Shown: positions 1 through 9,461, counted from the stretch's first letter. The stretch: 64,000 nucleotides of DNA from Trabulsiella odontotermitis (GCF_001297775.1 NZ_LIFX01000001.1:310001-374000), one strand, 5' to 3'. The notes: generated by a model from the letters alone, not told the origin. Numbers and translations: made by a program.

Positions 1-2
1 TG

Positions 3-122
3 ACCTCCGGCCACGGCATTTTCGCCGGCATGGCGGTGTACGCGGCGGGGCTTTGTGTGGCCTATCTCTGCGGCTTTGCCCTGACCTGGCTGTTTGGCAG
101 CAAGGATGTGGATTTAAGCTGA
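3..122 (+). CDS. PTS sugar permease EIIC, C-terminal end (partial)
   Basis: Only the last 39 codons lie in the window; the gene begins upstream. The peptide is mostly one hydrophobic segment and ends in GSKDVDLS. A glycine-rich membrane helix followed by a short GxKDVD-type tail is what I recall from the IIC domains of glucose/alpha-glucoside phosphotransferase permeases, which transport and phosphorylate a sugar at the inner membrane. The substrate cannot be read from this fragment. It stands 67 bases before yicL on the same strand, with no terminator seen between them. Confidence 0.55.
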   Translation, partial: TSGHGIFAGMAVYAAGLCVAYLCGFALTWLFGSKDVDLS

Positions 123-189
123 TGCCGAAATCCCTGTGCTATGATGTCCTCCGACGCAAAAAGTGAGAGAAAACAGCGAAGAGGACATC

Positions 190-1095
190 ATGGGCTCCAG
201 CAGAAAAGGGATGATGAACGTGCTGATCGCCGCCATTTTGTGGGGCAGTTCAGGCGTTTGTGCGCAGTACATCATGGAACAGAGCCAGATGTCGTCGGGG
301 TTTCTGACCATGACGCGCCTGCTGTTTGCGGGCACTATCCTGTTAACGTTGTCTTTTGTTCACGGCGACAAGATTTTCGCCGTTTTCCGTCACCGTAAAG
401 ACGCCCTGAACCTGCTGATTTTCACGCTGGTGGGGGCACTGACGGTGCAACTGACCTTCCTGCTGACCATCGAAAAATCCAACGCCGCGACCGCCACCGT
501 GCTGCAGTTTCTCTCGCCGACAATCATTGTCGCGTGGTTTGCGCTGGCGAAACGCGTACGTCCGGGCGTGCTGGTGATGATCGCGATTCTGACGTCACTT
601 ATCGGCACGTTTTTACTGGTCACTCATGGTAACCCGACATCGCTCTCTATCTCCGCGGCGGCGCTGTTCTGGGGGATTGCTTCCGCGTTTGCCGCGGCGT
701 TTTACACCACCTTTCCGTCAACGCTTATCGCCCGCTACGGCACACTGCCAATCGTCGGCTGGAGCATGCTGCTTGGCGGCATCGTGTTGTTGCCGTTTTA
801 CGCCGCGCAGGGGGCGCACGTCGCTATCACCGGTAATCTGGTGCTGGCCTTTTTCTACTTCGTGGTGATCGGCACCGCCCTGACCTTCAGCCTGTATCTG
901 AAAGGCGCGCAGCTGATTGGCGGGCCAAAAGCCAGCATTCTGAGCTGTACGGAGCCGCTGAGCAGCGCGCTGCTTTCCCTGCTGCTGTTGGGCGTGACCT
1001 TTACGCTGCTCGACTGGCTCGGCACGTTGTTGATCCTCTCCTCGGTGATCCTGATTTCGCTGGATTCGCGCCGAAGAGTGAAACCGGGGCTGTAA
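190..1095 (+). CDS. yicL: EamA-family inner-membrane transporter YicL
   Basis: A 301-residue protein of the drug/metabolite transporter superfamily with two EamA halves and about ten predicted membrane helices. It is near-identical in pattern to E. coli YicL, including the [15 protein letters not shown] stretch and the C-terminal LDSRRR. The ATG at 190 is chosen because GAGGA lies five bases upstream and it gives the YicL N-terminus MGSSRKG; an in-frame start at 163 lacks a good ribosome site. Substrate unknown. It converges with nepI, leaving four bases between the two stop codons. Confidence 0.9.
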   Translation: MGSSRKGMMNVLIAAILWGSSGVCAQYIMEQSQMSSGFLTMTRLLFAGTILLTLSFVHGDKIFAVFRHRKDALNLLIFTLVGALTVQLTFLLTIEKSNAATATVLQFLSPTIIVAWFALAKRVRPGVLVMIAILTSLIGTFLLVTHGNPTSLSISAAALFWGIASAFAAAFYTTFPSTLIARYGTLPIVGWSMLLGGIVLLPFYAAQGAHVAITGNLVLAFFYFVVIGTALTFSLYLKGAQLIGGPKASILSCTEPLSSALLSLLLLGVTFTLLDWLGTLLILSSVILISLDSRRRVKPGL

Positions 1096-1099
1096 GCGC

Positions 1100-2281
1100 T
1101 TACTTAATCTTCACCTTCGTCGCCACCAGCAGCGCCGTCAGCAGCATCAGCGTGCCGGACAGCGCCAGCGGCGACAGCAGCCCGAAATGGTCGAGCGCAA
1201 AGCCGCCGACCGCCGCACCGCAGGTGTTCGCCAACTGGATCACCGCCACCTGAATGGAACCGGCTTTTTCCGCCTGGTCGGAGAGCGAGCGGGTGATCCA
1301 TGTTGACCAGCCGACCGGCACCAGCGCAAACGCGAAGCCCCAGATAATCGCCACAGCCGAGGCGACAATTTTGTCATGGCCCCAGAGCATCAGCGTCACC
1401 GCGCTTAATGCCAGCACCAGCGGCGCACAGGCCAGGGCGGCTTTCACCGAGCGTTTAAGAATGACCGACGACAACGAGGTACCGACGAAACTGGCGATAC
1501 CAAAGCTCAGCAGCACCAGCGTCAGGCCATCGACGTCAAACCCGGCCAGGGTCATATACACCGGGCGAATGTAGGTGAAGAACGAGAACTGACCGGCAAA
1601 AGCCATGAAAATCGCAATCATGCCCGCCAGCACGCCAGGGCGCTTCAGCAGGCCAAACATGTTCTGTTGCTGCGCCGTTTCGCCGGGCAGTGACGGCAGC
1701 GCCTTCACCACCCAGATAATGCACAGCAGCCCCATCAACGCCGCGCCGTTAAACACATTGCGCCAGCCGATAATACCGCCGAGAAAACTGCCCAGCGGGG
1801 CGGCGATCACCAGCGCAATCGATACAGCGCCAAAAATCACCGACAGCGCTTTCGGCACCACGCGCGGCGGCACGAGACGCATCGTCAGCGAGGCCGACAT
1901 CGCCCAAAAGCCGCCAAGCGCGAGGCCCAGACAGGCGCGTCCCAGTAACAGCAGGGCAAAACTGTTGGAAAACGAGACCAGCAGGCAGGAGAGTGTCAGC
2001 AGTACGGCAAAGAGGATCACCACGTAGCGGCGATCGGTTTTACCGATGACATGCGTGATAAACAGGCTGGCGAACATCGCCACAAACGCGGTGGTGGTGA
2101 CCGACTGCCCGGCCACGCCTTCGGTGATGCCAAGATCCTGCGCCATCGGCGTCAGCAGGCTGACCGGCAGAAATTCCACGGTAATCAGGCACGCCACACA
2201 AAACGCGACCGCAAAAACGGCTGACCAGTTAGCGCGGGACATCACATCAGCGGGTTTTTTACTTTCTGCGCATTCACTCAT
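1100..2281 (-). CDS. nepI: Purine ribonucleoside efflux pump NepI
   Basis: A 393-residue major facilitator with 12 predicted helices, in the DHA1 drug:H+ antiporter group. It is clearly the homologue of E. coli NepI (YicM), which exports inosine and guanosine using the proton gradient. The conserved loop between helices 2 and 3 is seen as GKTDRR at residues 80-85. The first ATG gives the family length. In E. coli, nlpA and yicS lie between yicL and nepI; here the two genes are directly adjacent and convergent. Confidence 0.93.
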   Translation of the reverse strand: MSECAESKKPADVMSRANWSAVFAVAFCVACLITVEFLPVSLLTPMAQDLGITEGVAGQSVTTTAFVAMFASLFITHVIGKTDRRYVVILFAVLLTLSCLLVSFSNSFALLLLGRACLGLALGGFWAMSASLTMRLVPPRVVPKALSVIFGAVSIALVIAAPLGSFLGGIIGWRNVFNGAALMGLLCIIWVVKALPSLPGETAQQQNMFGLLKRPGVLAGMIAIFMAFAGQFSFFTYIRPVYMTLAGFDVDGLTLVLLSFGIASFVGTSLSSVILKRSVKAALACAPLVLALSAVTLMLWGHDKIVASAVAIIWGFAFALVPVGWSTWITRSLSDQAEKAGSIQVAVIQLANTCGAAVGGFALDHFGLLSPLALSGTLMLLTALLVATKVKIK

Positions 2282-2373
2282 CGGTTATCGGCTGTCCGGA
2301 AAAGGGTGGCGGGTTGCGCAGTGTATCATTTTAACTGTGACGTATTTAACGTTTTGCCAACTTTTCCGGCGGC

Positions 2374-2826
2374 TCAGTGCAGCCAGTGAACGCCCTCTTC
2401 CGGCAGATACAGCGCGTTGTAGCGGGTCTGGAAGGCGATGAGTTCCCAGTGATCTGGCTCCAGCTCGCGCAGAAACCCCTGCGCCAGACGAAGCTGGGCA
2501 TCGGTGATCGGCGCGTCGAGCCGCGCTTTTTGCATCAGGCGATGCCAGTAGCGCATGTTCTGTTCGCTGCCGTCGACGATAAATACCTGCCAGATCAGTA
2601 ACACCTGCGCCGCGTTTTGCAGATGCGCCTCGTTCGGTCTTTCCAGATAGCGGAGAAATTCGTTGCCTGCGGGTTTGCCCATCTGATCGATCATCGATTC
2701 CACCGGCTCCGGCGTGATTGCCAGGCGCTCGCTCAGGCGACGGATAGCACGACGGGAATCAGAGGTCAGCACCCGGAATCCCACAATAAAGACGACCACC
2801 AGCGTGGCCAACATCAACCAGATCAT
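2374..2826 (-). CDS. yicN: DUF1198 membrane-anchored protein YicN
   Basis: A 150-residue protein with a single N-terminal hydrophobic helix (about residues 2-18) followed by a soluble helical domain. It matches E. coli YicN, with the recognisable stretches DQMGKPAGNEFLRYL and the C-terminus EEGVHWLH. Function unknown. The ATG at 2826 is preferred over a GTG four codons upstream because AGAGG precedes it at a suitable distance. It lies upstream of nepI on the same strand, 92 bases away. Confidence 0.88.
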   Translation of the reverse strand: MIWLMLATLVVVFIVGFRVLTSDSRRAIRRLSERLAITPEPVESMIDQMGKPAGNEFLRYLERPNEAHLQNAAQVLLIWQVFIVDGSEQNMRYWHRLMQKARLDAPITDAQLRLAQGFLRELEPDHWELIAFQTRYNALYLPEEGVHWLH

Positions 2827-2891
2827 GCAACCTCTCACGTTGTCTCTGCGTTCACATCATAAAGGGAATTCCTTGCAAGTCGACAGACAGA

Positions 2892-2928
2892 TAAAAAAAC
2901 GCGCTTACCGTGACGATAAGCGCGTGAA
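2892..2928 (-). terminator. Rho-independent terminator of the deoKPX operon
   Basis: The arms ACGCGCTTA (2899-2907) and TAAGCGCGT (2917-2925) form a perfect 9-bp stem with a 9-base loop. On the minus strand the stem is followed by a run of seven T, the direction in which deoX is transcribed. Confidence 0.88.
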
Positions 2929-2953
2929 AACGGACAATCTCAGGAAGGGGGGG

Positions 2954-3967
2954 TCACATCACCCCGGTGGTGACGTGGAACGTACGGGTCTGCTGTGGCG
3001 CCAGTTCGATCAGGCTGCCGTTGCGTTGTGCGGCCAGGAACCCTTCCGGGCGACAGGTCGCCGGTAACGCAAACGCCGCCACCTGCTGATCGCCGTTGTA
3101 GAGGATCCAGCGCGTCACATAATTCAGCTCATTACTGGAGAACCGGGTAACGAACGTGGTGCCATCGGGCGCGATCATCTTAAATTCCGGCGTCCGGGTG
3201 TAACGGTCGAGCTTATCGCCGAAAAAGACGATTTCCGGATCGCAGAACTCTGACGCATTGAGCGTTTTAAGCGACACCTCGCCCTGCAGAATGCGCTGGT
3301 TGAACGCCAGCCACTGCGGCGTCGGCTTCACGTGCGCCGGAACGGACTCCCGCAGCGTCAGCGCCTCGTCAGGGAAATTCTGCTCAAAGGTCGCCTGCGG
3401 CACATAGGCGTAATTCATGTGGCACATGTACTGCAGCGGCATCGCCACTGACGCGAGGTTGGTTACCGACATGGTGATGTCAAACAGCGCGCTTTCTTTA
3501 TGCAGCGCCACCGTCGGGCTTGCCTGATAGTGATGGCCAAAGCCCATGACGTATTCATAACCGCCTCCGATGCGCAGCGTGTCGCCGTCAAGCTCCAGCC
3601 AGGCATCGTCCATGGTCGCGCAGGCCATTTCGCCATGCAGCGGGTGCGTGTCTTCCGGCGACGGGCAACCGTTGGCCAGCAGCCCGGAGTGAAACGCGAA
3701 ACAGCCGTAGGTTTCGACGACCTCTTTCGCCGGTTTGGGCTGGCTGAACATATTGCGCATCGCCAGGTCGTGACCATCGAACTGCGCGTCCCAGATCATC
3801 TGCCCCATCCACGGCAGGATAACCAGATGACCGCGGCTGTTTTGCAGGCGTAAACCTTCAATGCCGCTGTCATAGCGAAACGCGGTGACCGAGAAATCGC
3901 TGTTTTCCAGCAGGACGCGGGGCTGTTCGGTAAACAGACTGCGCCATAACGGAATTCGGGTAGTCAT
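2954..3967 (-). CDS. deoX: Aldose-epimerase-like protein DeoX (DUF4432 type)
   Basis: A 337-residue soluble protein, last gene of the deoKPX operon, 11 bases after deoP. The fold looks like the galactose mutarotase/aldose 1-epimerase superfamily: histidines in DTHPLHGE (H108, H111) and in MCHMNYAY (H183) resemble the sugar-binding histidines of that family, and the lack of a signal peptide places it in the cytoplasm. In Salmonella deoQKPX the corresponding gene is known but, as far as I recall, has no assigned reaction. Conversion of deoxyribose anomers or processing of a related sugar is inference only. GAGGAG precedes the ATG. Confidence 0.82.
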   Translation of the reverse strand: MTTRIPLWRSLFTEQPRVLLENSDFSVTAFRYDSGIEGLRLQNSRGHLVILPWMGQMIWDAQFDGHDLAMRNMFSQPKPAKEVVETYGCFAFHSGLLANGCPSPEDTHPLHGEMACATMDDAWLELDGDTLRIGGGYEYVMGFGHHYQASPTVALHKESALFDITMSVTNLASVAMPLQYMCHMNYAYVPQATFEQNFPDEALTLRESVPAHVKPTPQWLAFNQRILQGEVSLKTLNASEFCDPEIVFFGDKLDRYTRTPEFKMIAPDGTTFVTRFSSNELNYVTRWILYNGDQQVAAFALPATCRPEGFLAAQRNGSLIELAPQQTRTFHVTTGVM

Positions 3968-3978
3968 GGAAGTTCTCC

Positions 3979-5298
3979 TCAGGATGCCGTGGCTTCTTCG
4001 CCCAGCGTGCGACGGACTTTCAGCTCACGCCAGAAGTAAATACCGACGTAGACGAAGCACAGCATCGACACCAGGAAGGAAACCTGTAACGAATGGAACA
4101 TGTCCGCGACGTAGCCCTGAATGGCCGGAACCACCGCCGCGCCGACAATCGCCATCACGATCACCGCACCCGCCATTTCGGTGTGTTCGTTATCAACGGT
4201 ATCCAGCGTACCGGCATAAATCGTTGCCCAGCAGGGCCCAAACAGCACGCTCACCAGTACCGCGACATACACCGCGCTGAAGCTCGGCGCCAGGGCGACA
4301 TAGGCAAGGAACAGCGCGCCGACGACGGAGTACATCACCAGCACTTTTTCCGGGTTGAAGCGCGTCATCAGGATGTTGGCGATAAACTTCCCGATGAAGA
4401 AACAAGCGAAGCTGTAGACCATGAAGTTGGAGGCGTCGCGTTCGTTGATATCTCCCAGCTCCAGTGCCAGTCGAATGGTGAATGACCAGACGGCTACCTG
4501 CATGCCGACATACAGGAATTGCGCGAGAATACCGCGGCGGAAGCGCGAGTTGGACGCCAGATAACGCAGCGTGTCCATGGCTGACGGGCGCTTGTGCGTG
4601 GCGGTCTGCTCGACTTTACATTTCGGGAAGCGGGTAAACAGGAACAGCACCAGCACGACCACCAGCACCATGATCATGTACTTATAGGGCTCCAGGGTGT
4701 TTTCGAGCATCAGCACTTTGAAGTTGTGCACCTGCTCCGCTGTCATGCCTGCCATCTGTTTTTCCAGGCTGTCGCCTTCGGAGAACACCAGGTATTTACC
4801 CAACAGAATGCCGGAGGCCGCGCCAATCGGGTAAAAAGTCTGGCTGATGTTCAGGCGCAATGTTGCCCATTGTTTCGGGCCAATCATTGAGCTGTAGGTG
4901 TTTGCCGCAGTCTCAAGGAAGCTCAGACCGATGGCGATAGCGAAAATCGCCGCCAGGAACATGGTGTAGGTTGCCATGTGCGAGGCCGGGAAGAACAGCG
5001 TACACCCGACGATATAAAGCGTTAAGCCAATTAATATCGCGACTTTATAGGTGCTATTTTTAATCACCAGCGAAGCCGGAATCGCAATTAAAAAATAACC
5101 GCCATAAAACGCACTTTGCACCAGTGCAGAAGCAAAGTTACTCAGTGAAAATACGCTTTTAAACTGGGTAATGAGAATATCATTTAACGCAGCGGCGCAT
5201 CCCCATAGTGGAAACAAACAGGATAACAAAATAAACTGGAACAGAGGGGTTTTATTCAGATACCCGTCAGGCATCTGAACGATGTTTTTATCGTTCAT
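3979..5298 (-). CDS. deoP: Deoxyribose permease DeoP (FucP-type major facilitator)
   Basis: A 439-residue, 12-helix major facilitator of the fucose:H+ symporter family. Its position between the deoxyribokinase and deoX is that of Salmonella deoP, assigned to 2-deoxy-D-ribose uptake. The N-terminal half carries the FPLWGCAAALND segment typical of FucP-like proteins and the second half KFIANILMTRFNPEK between helices 8 and 9. It lies 26 bases downstream of deoK and is presumably co-transcribed from the deoK promoter. Confidence 0.87.
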   Translation of the reverse strand: MNDKNIVQMPDGYLNKTPLFQFILLSCLFPLWGCAAALNDILITQFKSVFSLSNFASALVQSAFYGGYFLIAIPASLVIKNSTYKVAILIGLTLYIVGCTLFFPASHMATYTMFLAAIFAIAIGLSFLETAANTYSSMIGPKQWATLRLNISQTFYPIGAASGILLGKYLVFSEGDSLEKQMAGMTAEQVHNFKVLMLENTLEPYKYMIMVLVVVLVLFLFTRFPKCKVEQTATHKRPSAMDTLRYLASNSRFRRGILAQFLYVGMQVAVWSFTIRLALELGDINERDASNFMVYSFACFFIGKFIANILMTRFNPEKVLVMYSVVGALFLAYVALAPSFSAVYVAVLVSVLFGPCWATIYAGTLDTVDNEHTEMAGAVIVMAIVGAAVVPAIQGYVADMFHSLQVSFLVSMLCFVYVGIYFWRELKVRRTLGEEATAS

Positions 5299-5324
5299 AG
5301 TGCTACCTTTAACTGTACAGAGTT

Positions 5325-6248
5325 TTATTTTTCGTTTAACGCCAGATACTCATTGAATTGTTCAATGCTGGGATAAGACGATTGAGTGCCTTTCCCGGTA
5401 ACGCTAAACGCGGCAAAGAGAGCGGCTTTTTTCATCGCGAATTCCACGTCACCACTCTGGACATAGTAATGCGCAAAGCAGCCAATAAAGGCATCGCCTG
5501 CGCCGCTGGTGTCGACAGCATTAACGTTGAAAGCCGGCACGTGGACTTCCTGCTCGCGGGTCATCCATAGCGCGCCTTTTTCACCCATGGTAACAATAAT
5601 ATTGTTCAGCCCCATTTCTAATAGCGAGCGGGCGGCAATGCGAATATTATCGTATGTATTAACTGGCATACCTGTGAGTATTTCCAGTTCGGTTTCATTA
5701 GGAATAAAGAAATCACATTTACAGGCATAAGACATATCCAGTTCACGTAACGCAGGAGCCGGGTTTAATAGCACCTTAATGCCATGTTTTTTACCAAACT
5801 CAATGGCGTGATAAACCGTTTCGAGCTGGACTTCGAGTTGCAAAACAATTAACTGACACTTCTTCAGATCTTCTGCCGCGCGGTCAATATCTTCCGGCGA
5901 CAAAAATTTATTCGCACCTTTGATAATCAGAATACTGTTGCTGGAATTGGCATTAACAAAGATTGGCGCCACACCACTGCTGGTGCAGGGCACTTTTTCA
6001 ACGTAGGTGGTGTTAATGCCCCAGGATTCTAAATTACGGATGGTGTTGTCAGCAAAAATGTCATCGCCGACTTTGGTCAGCATCATCACTCTGGAATTGA
6101 GCTTAGCGGCCGCGACCGCCTGGTTTGCGCCCTTTCCACCACAGCCAATCTTGAATGCGGGTGCTTCGAGGGTTTCCCCCTCTTTTGGCATCTGGTTGGT
6201 GTAGGTGATGAGATCAACCATGTTAGAGCCGATAACCGCGATATCCAT
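5325..6248 (-). CDS. deoK: 2-Deoxyribokinase DeoK
   Basis: A 307-residue PfkB/ribokinase-family sugar kinase that phosphorylates 2-deoxy-D-ribose to the 5-phosphate, the substrate of deoxyriboaldolase. The N-terminal family signature is GGKGANQ at 37-43 and the catalytic motif DTSGAGD at 246-252, ending in the base Asp252. Sequence and neighbours match deoK of Salmonella rather than rbsK. The ATG at 6248 is chosen because AGGAAG lies just upstream and it yields MDIAVIGSN; an in-frame start 11 codons earlier lacks this. First gene of deoKPX, divergent from deoQ. Confidence 0.9.
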   Translation of the reverse strand: MDIAVIGSNMVDLITYTNQMPKEGETLEAPAFKIGCGGKGANQAVAAAKLNSRVMMLTKVGDDIFADNTIRNLESWGINTTYVEKVPCTSSGVAPIFVNANSSNSILIIKGANKFLSPEDIDRAAEDLKKCQLIVLQLEVQLETVYHAIEFGKKHGIKVLLNPAPALRELDMSYACKCDFFIPNETELEILTGMPVNTYDNIRIAARSLLEMGLNNIIVTMGEKGALWMTREQEVHVPAFNVNAVDTSGAGDAFIGCFAHYYVQSGDVEFAMKKAALFAAFSVTGKGTQSSYPSIEQFNEYLALNEK

Positions 6249-6280
6249 GTTTACTTCCTCTCTGAAACAATCACACTGCA

Positions 6281-6304
6281 ATGATATTATCGAAACATTA
6301 TCAT
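6281..6304. promoter_or_regulatory. Candidate DeoQ operator near deoK
   Basis: The inverted repeat ATGATA (6281-6286) and TATCAT (6299-6304) lies 33 bases before the deoK start. Its right arm continues as TATCATGTTA, and the same ten bases recur at 6442-6451 on the deoQ side of this divergent region. Paired, spaced copies are what DeoR-family repressors usually bind, so I infer DeoQ sites; no binding data are visible here. Confidence 0.45.
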
Positions 6305-6321
6305 GTTACTTTTGTATCATT

Positions 6322-6337
6322 TGTGATTCTGATCGCG
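6322..6337. promoter_or_regulatory. Possible CRP half-conserved site
   Basis: TGTGA (6322-6326), six bases, then TCGCG resembles the CRP consensus TGTGA-N6-TCACA with one perfect and one degenerate arm. Its place between deoK and deoQ would suit catabolite control of a sugar operon. The second arm matches only three of five positions, so this is weak. Confidence 0.3.
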
Positions 6338-6434
6338 ATTAAAGGATCATTTAACTGTTTATTTCTTGATCGACTATTTTTGTGATGGAGATAACACGCT
6401 GCAAAGCCAGCAAAATGAATATCGTATAACCTGC

Positions 6435-6451
6435 TGATATATATCATGTTA
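6435..6451. promoter_or_regulatory. Second candidate DeoQ operator
   Basis: A perfect 12-bp palindrome TGATATATATCA (6435-6446) overlaps the repeat TATCATGTTA (6442-6451), which is shared with the site at 6299-6308, 143 bases away. The 353-base gap between deoK and deoQ holds these two sites, AT-rich sequence suitable for divergent promoters, and no gene. Confidence 0.45.
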
Positions 6452-6601
6452 ATATTGGTTAAGCGCAGCGAGACGGACTTTCTTTTCACCGGGCGGCGCA
6501 GTATAGTAAAGCGCAGGCAGAATGTTGCGTATGCACCAGACAATGTTACTTTGAAAACATTAAGAGCCAACAGGGACAGGTTCTTACAGCGGAGAGAGTG
6601 A

Positions 6602-7393
6602 ATGGAAACCAAGCAAAAAGAACGCATTCGTCGTTTGGTGGAGCTGTTAAAGAAAACAGATCGTATCCACCTTAAAGATGCCGCACGCATGCTTGAAGTC
6701 TCCGTGATGACGATTCGCCGCGACTTAAGCCCGGACAACAACGGTGACGAGGCGCTGCCGCTGACGCTGCTCGGCGGCTACATTGTGATGGTGAACAAAC
6801 CGACGTCAGTCACCGCGCCGAACGTAAAGGAAAAAACCCATCACCCGGACGACTTACCGGTCGCGATTCTGGCCGCCGGAATGGTGGCGGAAAACGATCT
6901 GGTCTTTTTCGACAACGGCCCGGAAATGCCGCTGGTCATTAGTATGATCCCGGACGACATCACCTTTACCGGGATCTGCTACTCGCACCGCGTGTTTATG
7001 GCGCTGAATGACAAACCCAACGCCACGGCCATCCTCTGTGGCGGGACTTATCGCGCAAAGAGCGATGCCTTTTATGACAGCAGCAACCCCTCAATTCTGG
7101 ATTCGCTGAATCCGCGTAAAGTGTTTATCTCGGCCAGCGGCGTTCATGAGCATTACGGCGTGACCTGGTTTAACCTTGATGACCTCGCCACCAAGCGAAA
7201 AGCCCTGCAGCATGGCCTGCGGAAAATCCTGCTGGCGCGTTACGCTCTGTTCGATGACGTGGCGCCTGCAAGCATTGGCCCGCTTTCGGCCTTTGATGTG
7301 CTGATAAGCGACCGCCCGCTACCGGCAGAGTATGCCACCCACTGCCGGAACGGATTTGTGAAAGTCATTACGCCAGATTCAGACGGCGAATAA
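6602..7393 (+). CDS. deoQ: DeoR-family repressor of the deoxyribose operon
   Basis: A 263-residue regulator with an N-terminal helix-turn-helix at about 22-41 (HLKDAARMLEVSVMTIRRDL), followed by the sugar-phosphate-sensing DeoRC domain (VFFDNGPEMP, ISASGVHEHYGVTWFN). It is divergent from deoKPX, as is deoQ in Salmonella, where it represses the kinase-permease genes until deoxyribose or its phosphate is present. GGAGAG stands six bases before the ATG. It converges with ilvN, with one base between the stop codons. Confidence 0.87.
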   Translation: METKQKERIRRLVELLKKTDRIHLKDAARMLEVSVMTIRRDLSPDNNGDEALPLTLLGGYIVMVNKPTSVTAPNVKEKTHHPDDLPVAILAAGMVAENDLVFFDNGPEMPLVISMIPDDITFTGICYSHRVFMALNDKPNATAILCGGTYRAKSDAFYDSSNPSILDSLNPRKVFISASGVHEHYGVTWFNLDDLATKRKALQHGLRKILLARYALFDDVAPASIGPLSAFDVLISDRPLPAEYATHCRNGFVKVITPDSDGE

Positions 7394-7394
7394 C

Positions 7395-7685
7395 TTACTC
7401 AAAGAACAGCCCGAGTTTATTAAAGACACCCGGATCACTCTGGTGGCGGACTATGTGAACCACGTCCTCGAGTTTGTCTATCTGGCTTATCATCTGCTCC
7501 AGCCGCTGATCGTTGTTGACCAGTAGCCAGATACGGCTTTTGTCGCTGTTCTGAATCGGCAGACAGAGAATGCCCTCGACGTTAAACGCGCGGCGGGCGA
7601 ACAGCCCGCAGACGTGAGTCATTACGCCCGGGTGGTTGCGCACGGTGAGTTCCAGAATCACGTTGTCATGTGTCGGTTGTTGCAT
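7395..7685 (-). CDS. ilvN: Acetolactate synthase I small subunit IlvN
   Basis: A 96-residue regulatory subunit containing one ACT domain ([20 protein letters not shown] at about 10-29). It binds valine and confers feedback inhibition on the IlvB catalytic subunit in branched-chain amino-acid synthesis. Length and sequence match E. coli IlvN. The ATG lies three bases after the ilvB stop, so the two are translated from one mRNA, probably coupled. Confidence 0.96.
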   Translation of the reverse strand: MQQPTHDNVILELTVRNHPGVMTHVCGLFARRAFNVEGILCLPIQNSDKSRIWLLVNNDQRLEQMISQIDKLEDVVHIVRHQSDPGVFNKLGLFFE

Positions 7686-7688
7686 GGC

Positions 7689-9377
7689 TTATTCCCCCAC
7701 CATTTCAGTATTTGCCGCACCCGGCGGAACCATCGGATAGACTTTCTCTTCAGCATCAATGCGCACGTGGATCAGCGCCGGACCCGGACGCGCGATAATC
7801 TCCTGCAGCGCCGCCTGCGGATCCTCCGCGGTGGTTAAATCGCAGGTTTGCAGACCAAACCCGGCGGCAATCTGCATGAAATTGATTGTGCCCGGATAGG
7901 TCGCCGCAAAAACGCCCTGCTTGTAGAACAGACTCTGCTGCTGATGCACCAGCCCCAGCGCTTCGTTGTTCATCAGGATAATTTTGACGTCGAGATTATT
8001 TTCGGCAGCCGTTGCCATCTCCTGAATATTCATCATCAGGCTGCCGTCGCCGGAGAAGCACAGCACTTTACGGTGCGGGTTCGCCAGCGCTGCGCCGATA
8101 GCGGCAGGCAGACCGAAGCCCATGGTGCCGAGACCGCCGGAGGTCAGCCACTGCCGGGGACGGTTCAGCGGATAAGCCTGCGCCGCCCACATCTGATGCT
8201 GACCAACGTCGGTGGTAATGATCGCGTCGTCATCCACACAGGCGGCGACCGCGTTAATCAGCCCATAATGGGTCAGCGGATCACCACCGGTCGGGATGGC
8301 GGACGGGAATTCCTGTTGCAAATCCGCCACCATCTGGCGCCACTCGTCACGCGGCGTGGCGTCGATCAGCGGCAACAGCTGCTCCAGCACCTCGCCCACG
8401 TCGGCCTGAATCGCCACGTGCGGCTGCTTGATTTTACCCAGCTCCGCGCGATCGATATCGACGTGAATAATCTTCGCGCCAGGGCAGAACTGCTCGGTTT
8501 TGCCGATCGCCCGGTCATCAAAACGCGCGCCTAACACCACCAGCAGATCCGACTCCTGCAGAATGAAGTTGGTGCTCCGCGCGCCATGCATGCCCAGCAT
8601 ACCCAGTGACAGCGGATGCGCTTTCGGCAGAATGCCCAGCGCCATTAAGGTCATGGTGGTCGGCAGACTGGCTTTCTCCGCCAGCTTGCGTACCTGCTCC
8701 GCCGAGGCAATCACGCCACCACCCAGATAGAGCACCGGACGACGGGCAGCGTTGATCATCGCCGCCGCTTCACGAATGTCCTCCAGACGGAATACCGGCG
8801 CAGGCGCGCGCGCGCCCGGCACCGGCAGATCGGCAATGTCGATTTCCGCGGTTTGTACGTCTTTGGGAATGTCTATCCACACCGGTCCCGGGCGGCCCGA
8901 TTGCGCAATGCGAAACGCATCGCTAATTACCTGCGGTAACTCGCTGATATGGCGGACTAAGTAGTTGTGTTTGGTGATGGGAATAGAAATGCCGTAGGTG
9001 TCCACTTCCTGAAAGGCGTCCGTACCGATAAGCGAGGAAGAAACCTGGCCGGTGATACAGATAAGCGGGATGGAATCCAGCCGCGCATCGGCGATCGCCG
9101 TGACCAGGTTGGTCGCGCCCGGCCCGCTACAGGCCATACACACTGCCGGTTTGCCCTGCGTACGCGCCATGCCTTGTGCAATGAACCCTGCGCCCTGCTC
9201 GTGGCGCGCCAGTACATGGCGGATCTGCGTGCTTTGACTTAACGCATCATACAACGGCAGCACTGTCCCTCCCGGGATACCTGCCACGGTGGTGATGCCC
9301 TGTCGTTCCAGTAAATGAACGATTAACTGCGCACCGGTGTAACGCGTGCTTTGTGAGGTTTTGCCCGAACTTGCCAT
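7689..9377 (-). CDS. ilvB: Acetolactate synthase I catalytic subunit IlvB
   Basis: A 562-residue thiamine-diphosphate enzyme that condenses two pyruvates to acetolactate, or pyruvate with 2-oxobutyrate, in valine, leucine and isoleucine synthesis. Glu60 in RHEQGAG is the cofactor-activating glutamate; the Mg-diphosphate motif GDGS starts at 443 and closes with NN at 470-471. The FAD-binding middle domain is present. AGGA precedes the ATG by seven bases. The gene follows the ivbL leader and attenuator, so expression should respond to valyl- and leucyl-tRNA charging. Confidence 0.97.
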   Translation of the reverse strand: MASSGKTSQSTRYTGAQLIVHLLERQGITTVAGIPGGTVLPLYDALSQSTQIRHVLARHEQGAGFIAQGMARTQGKPAVCMACSGPGATNLVTAIADARLDSIPLICITGQVSSSLIGTDAFQEVDTYGISIPITKHNYLVRHISELPQVISDAFRIAQSGRPGPVWIDIPKDVQTAEIDIADLPVPGARAPAPVFRLEDIREAAAMINAARRPVLYLGGGVIASAEQVRKLAEKASLPTTMTLMALGILPKAHPLSLGMLGMHGARSTNFILQESDLLVVLGARFDDRAIGKTEQFCPGAKIIHVDIDRAELGKIKQPHVAIQADVGEVLEQLLPLIDATPRDEWRQMVADLQQEFPSAIPTGGDPLTHYGLINAVAACVDDDAIITTDVGQHQMWAAQAYPLNRPRQWLTSGGLGTMGFGLPAAIGAALANPHRKVLCFSGDGSLMMNIQEMATAAENNLDVKIILMNNEALGLVHQQQSLFYKQGVFAATYPGTINFMQIAAGFGLQTCDLTTAEDPQAALQEIIARPGPALIHVRIDAEEKVYPMVPPGAANTEMVGE

Positions 9378-9427
9378 GCTCCAGTCCTTTTCTTCTGGGC
9401 CGACTTACCTGGCGAGTTCCTTAAACG

Positions 9428-9461
9428 AAAAACCCCGCCCGGTTTGCGCCGGCGGGGTTTT
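9428..9461 (-). terminator. ilvBN attenuator terminator
   Basis: On the minus strand AAACCCCGCC and GGCGGGGTTT form a GC-rich stem followed by a T run, between the ivbL leader and ilvB. In the known mechanism, ribosomes stalled at leader valine or leucine codons let an upstream hairpin form instead, allowing read-through into ilvB. Confidence 0.9.

Noticed and set aside
6301-6741. Minus-strand open frame across the deoK-deoQ gap
   Set aside because: It overlaps the start of deoQ on the other strand and the operator region; no ribosome site and no similarity.
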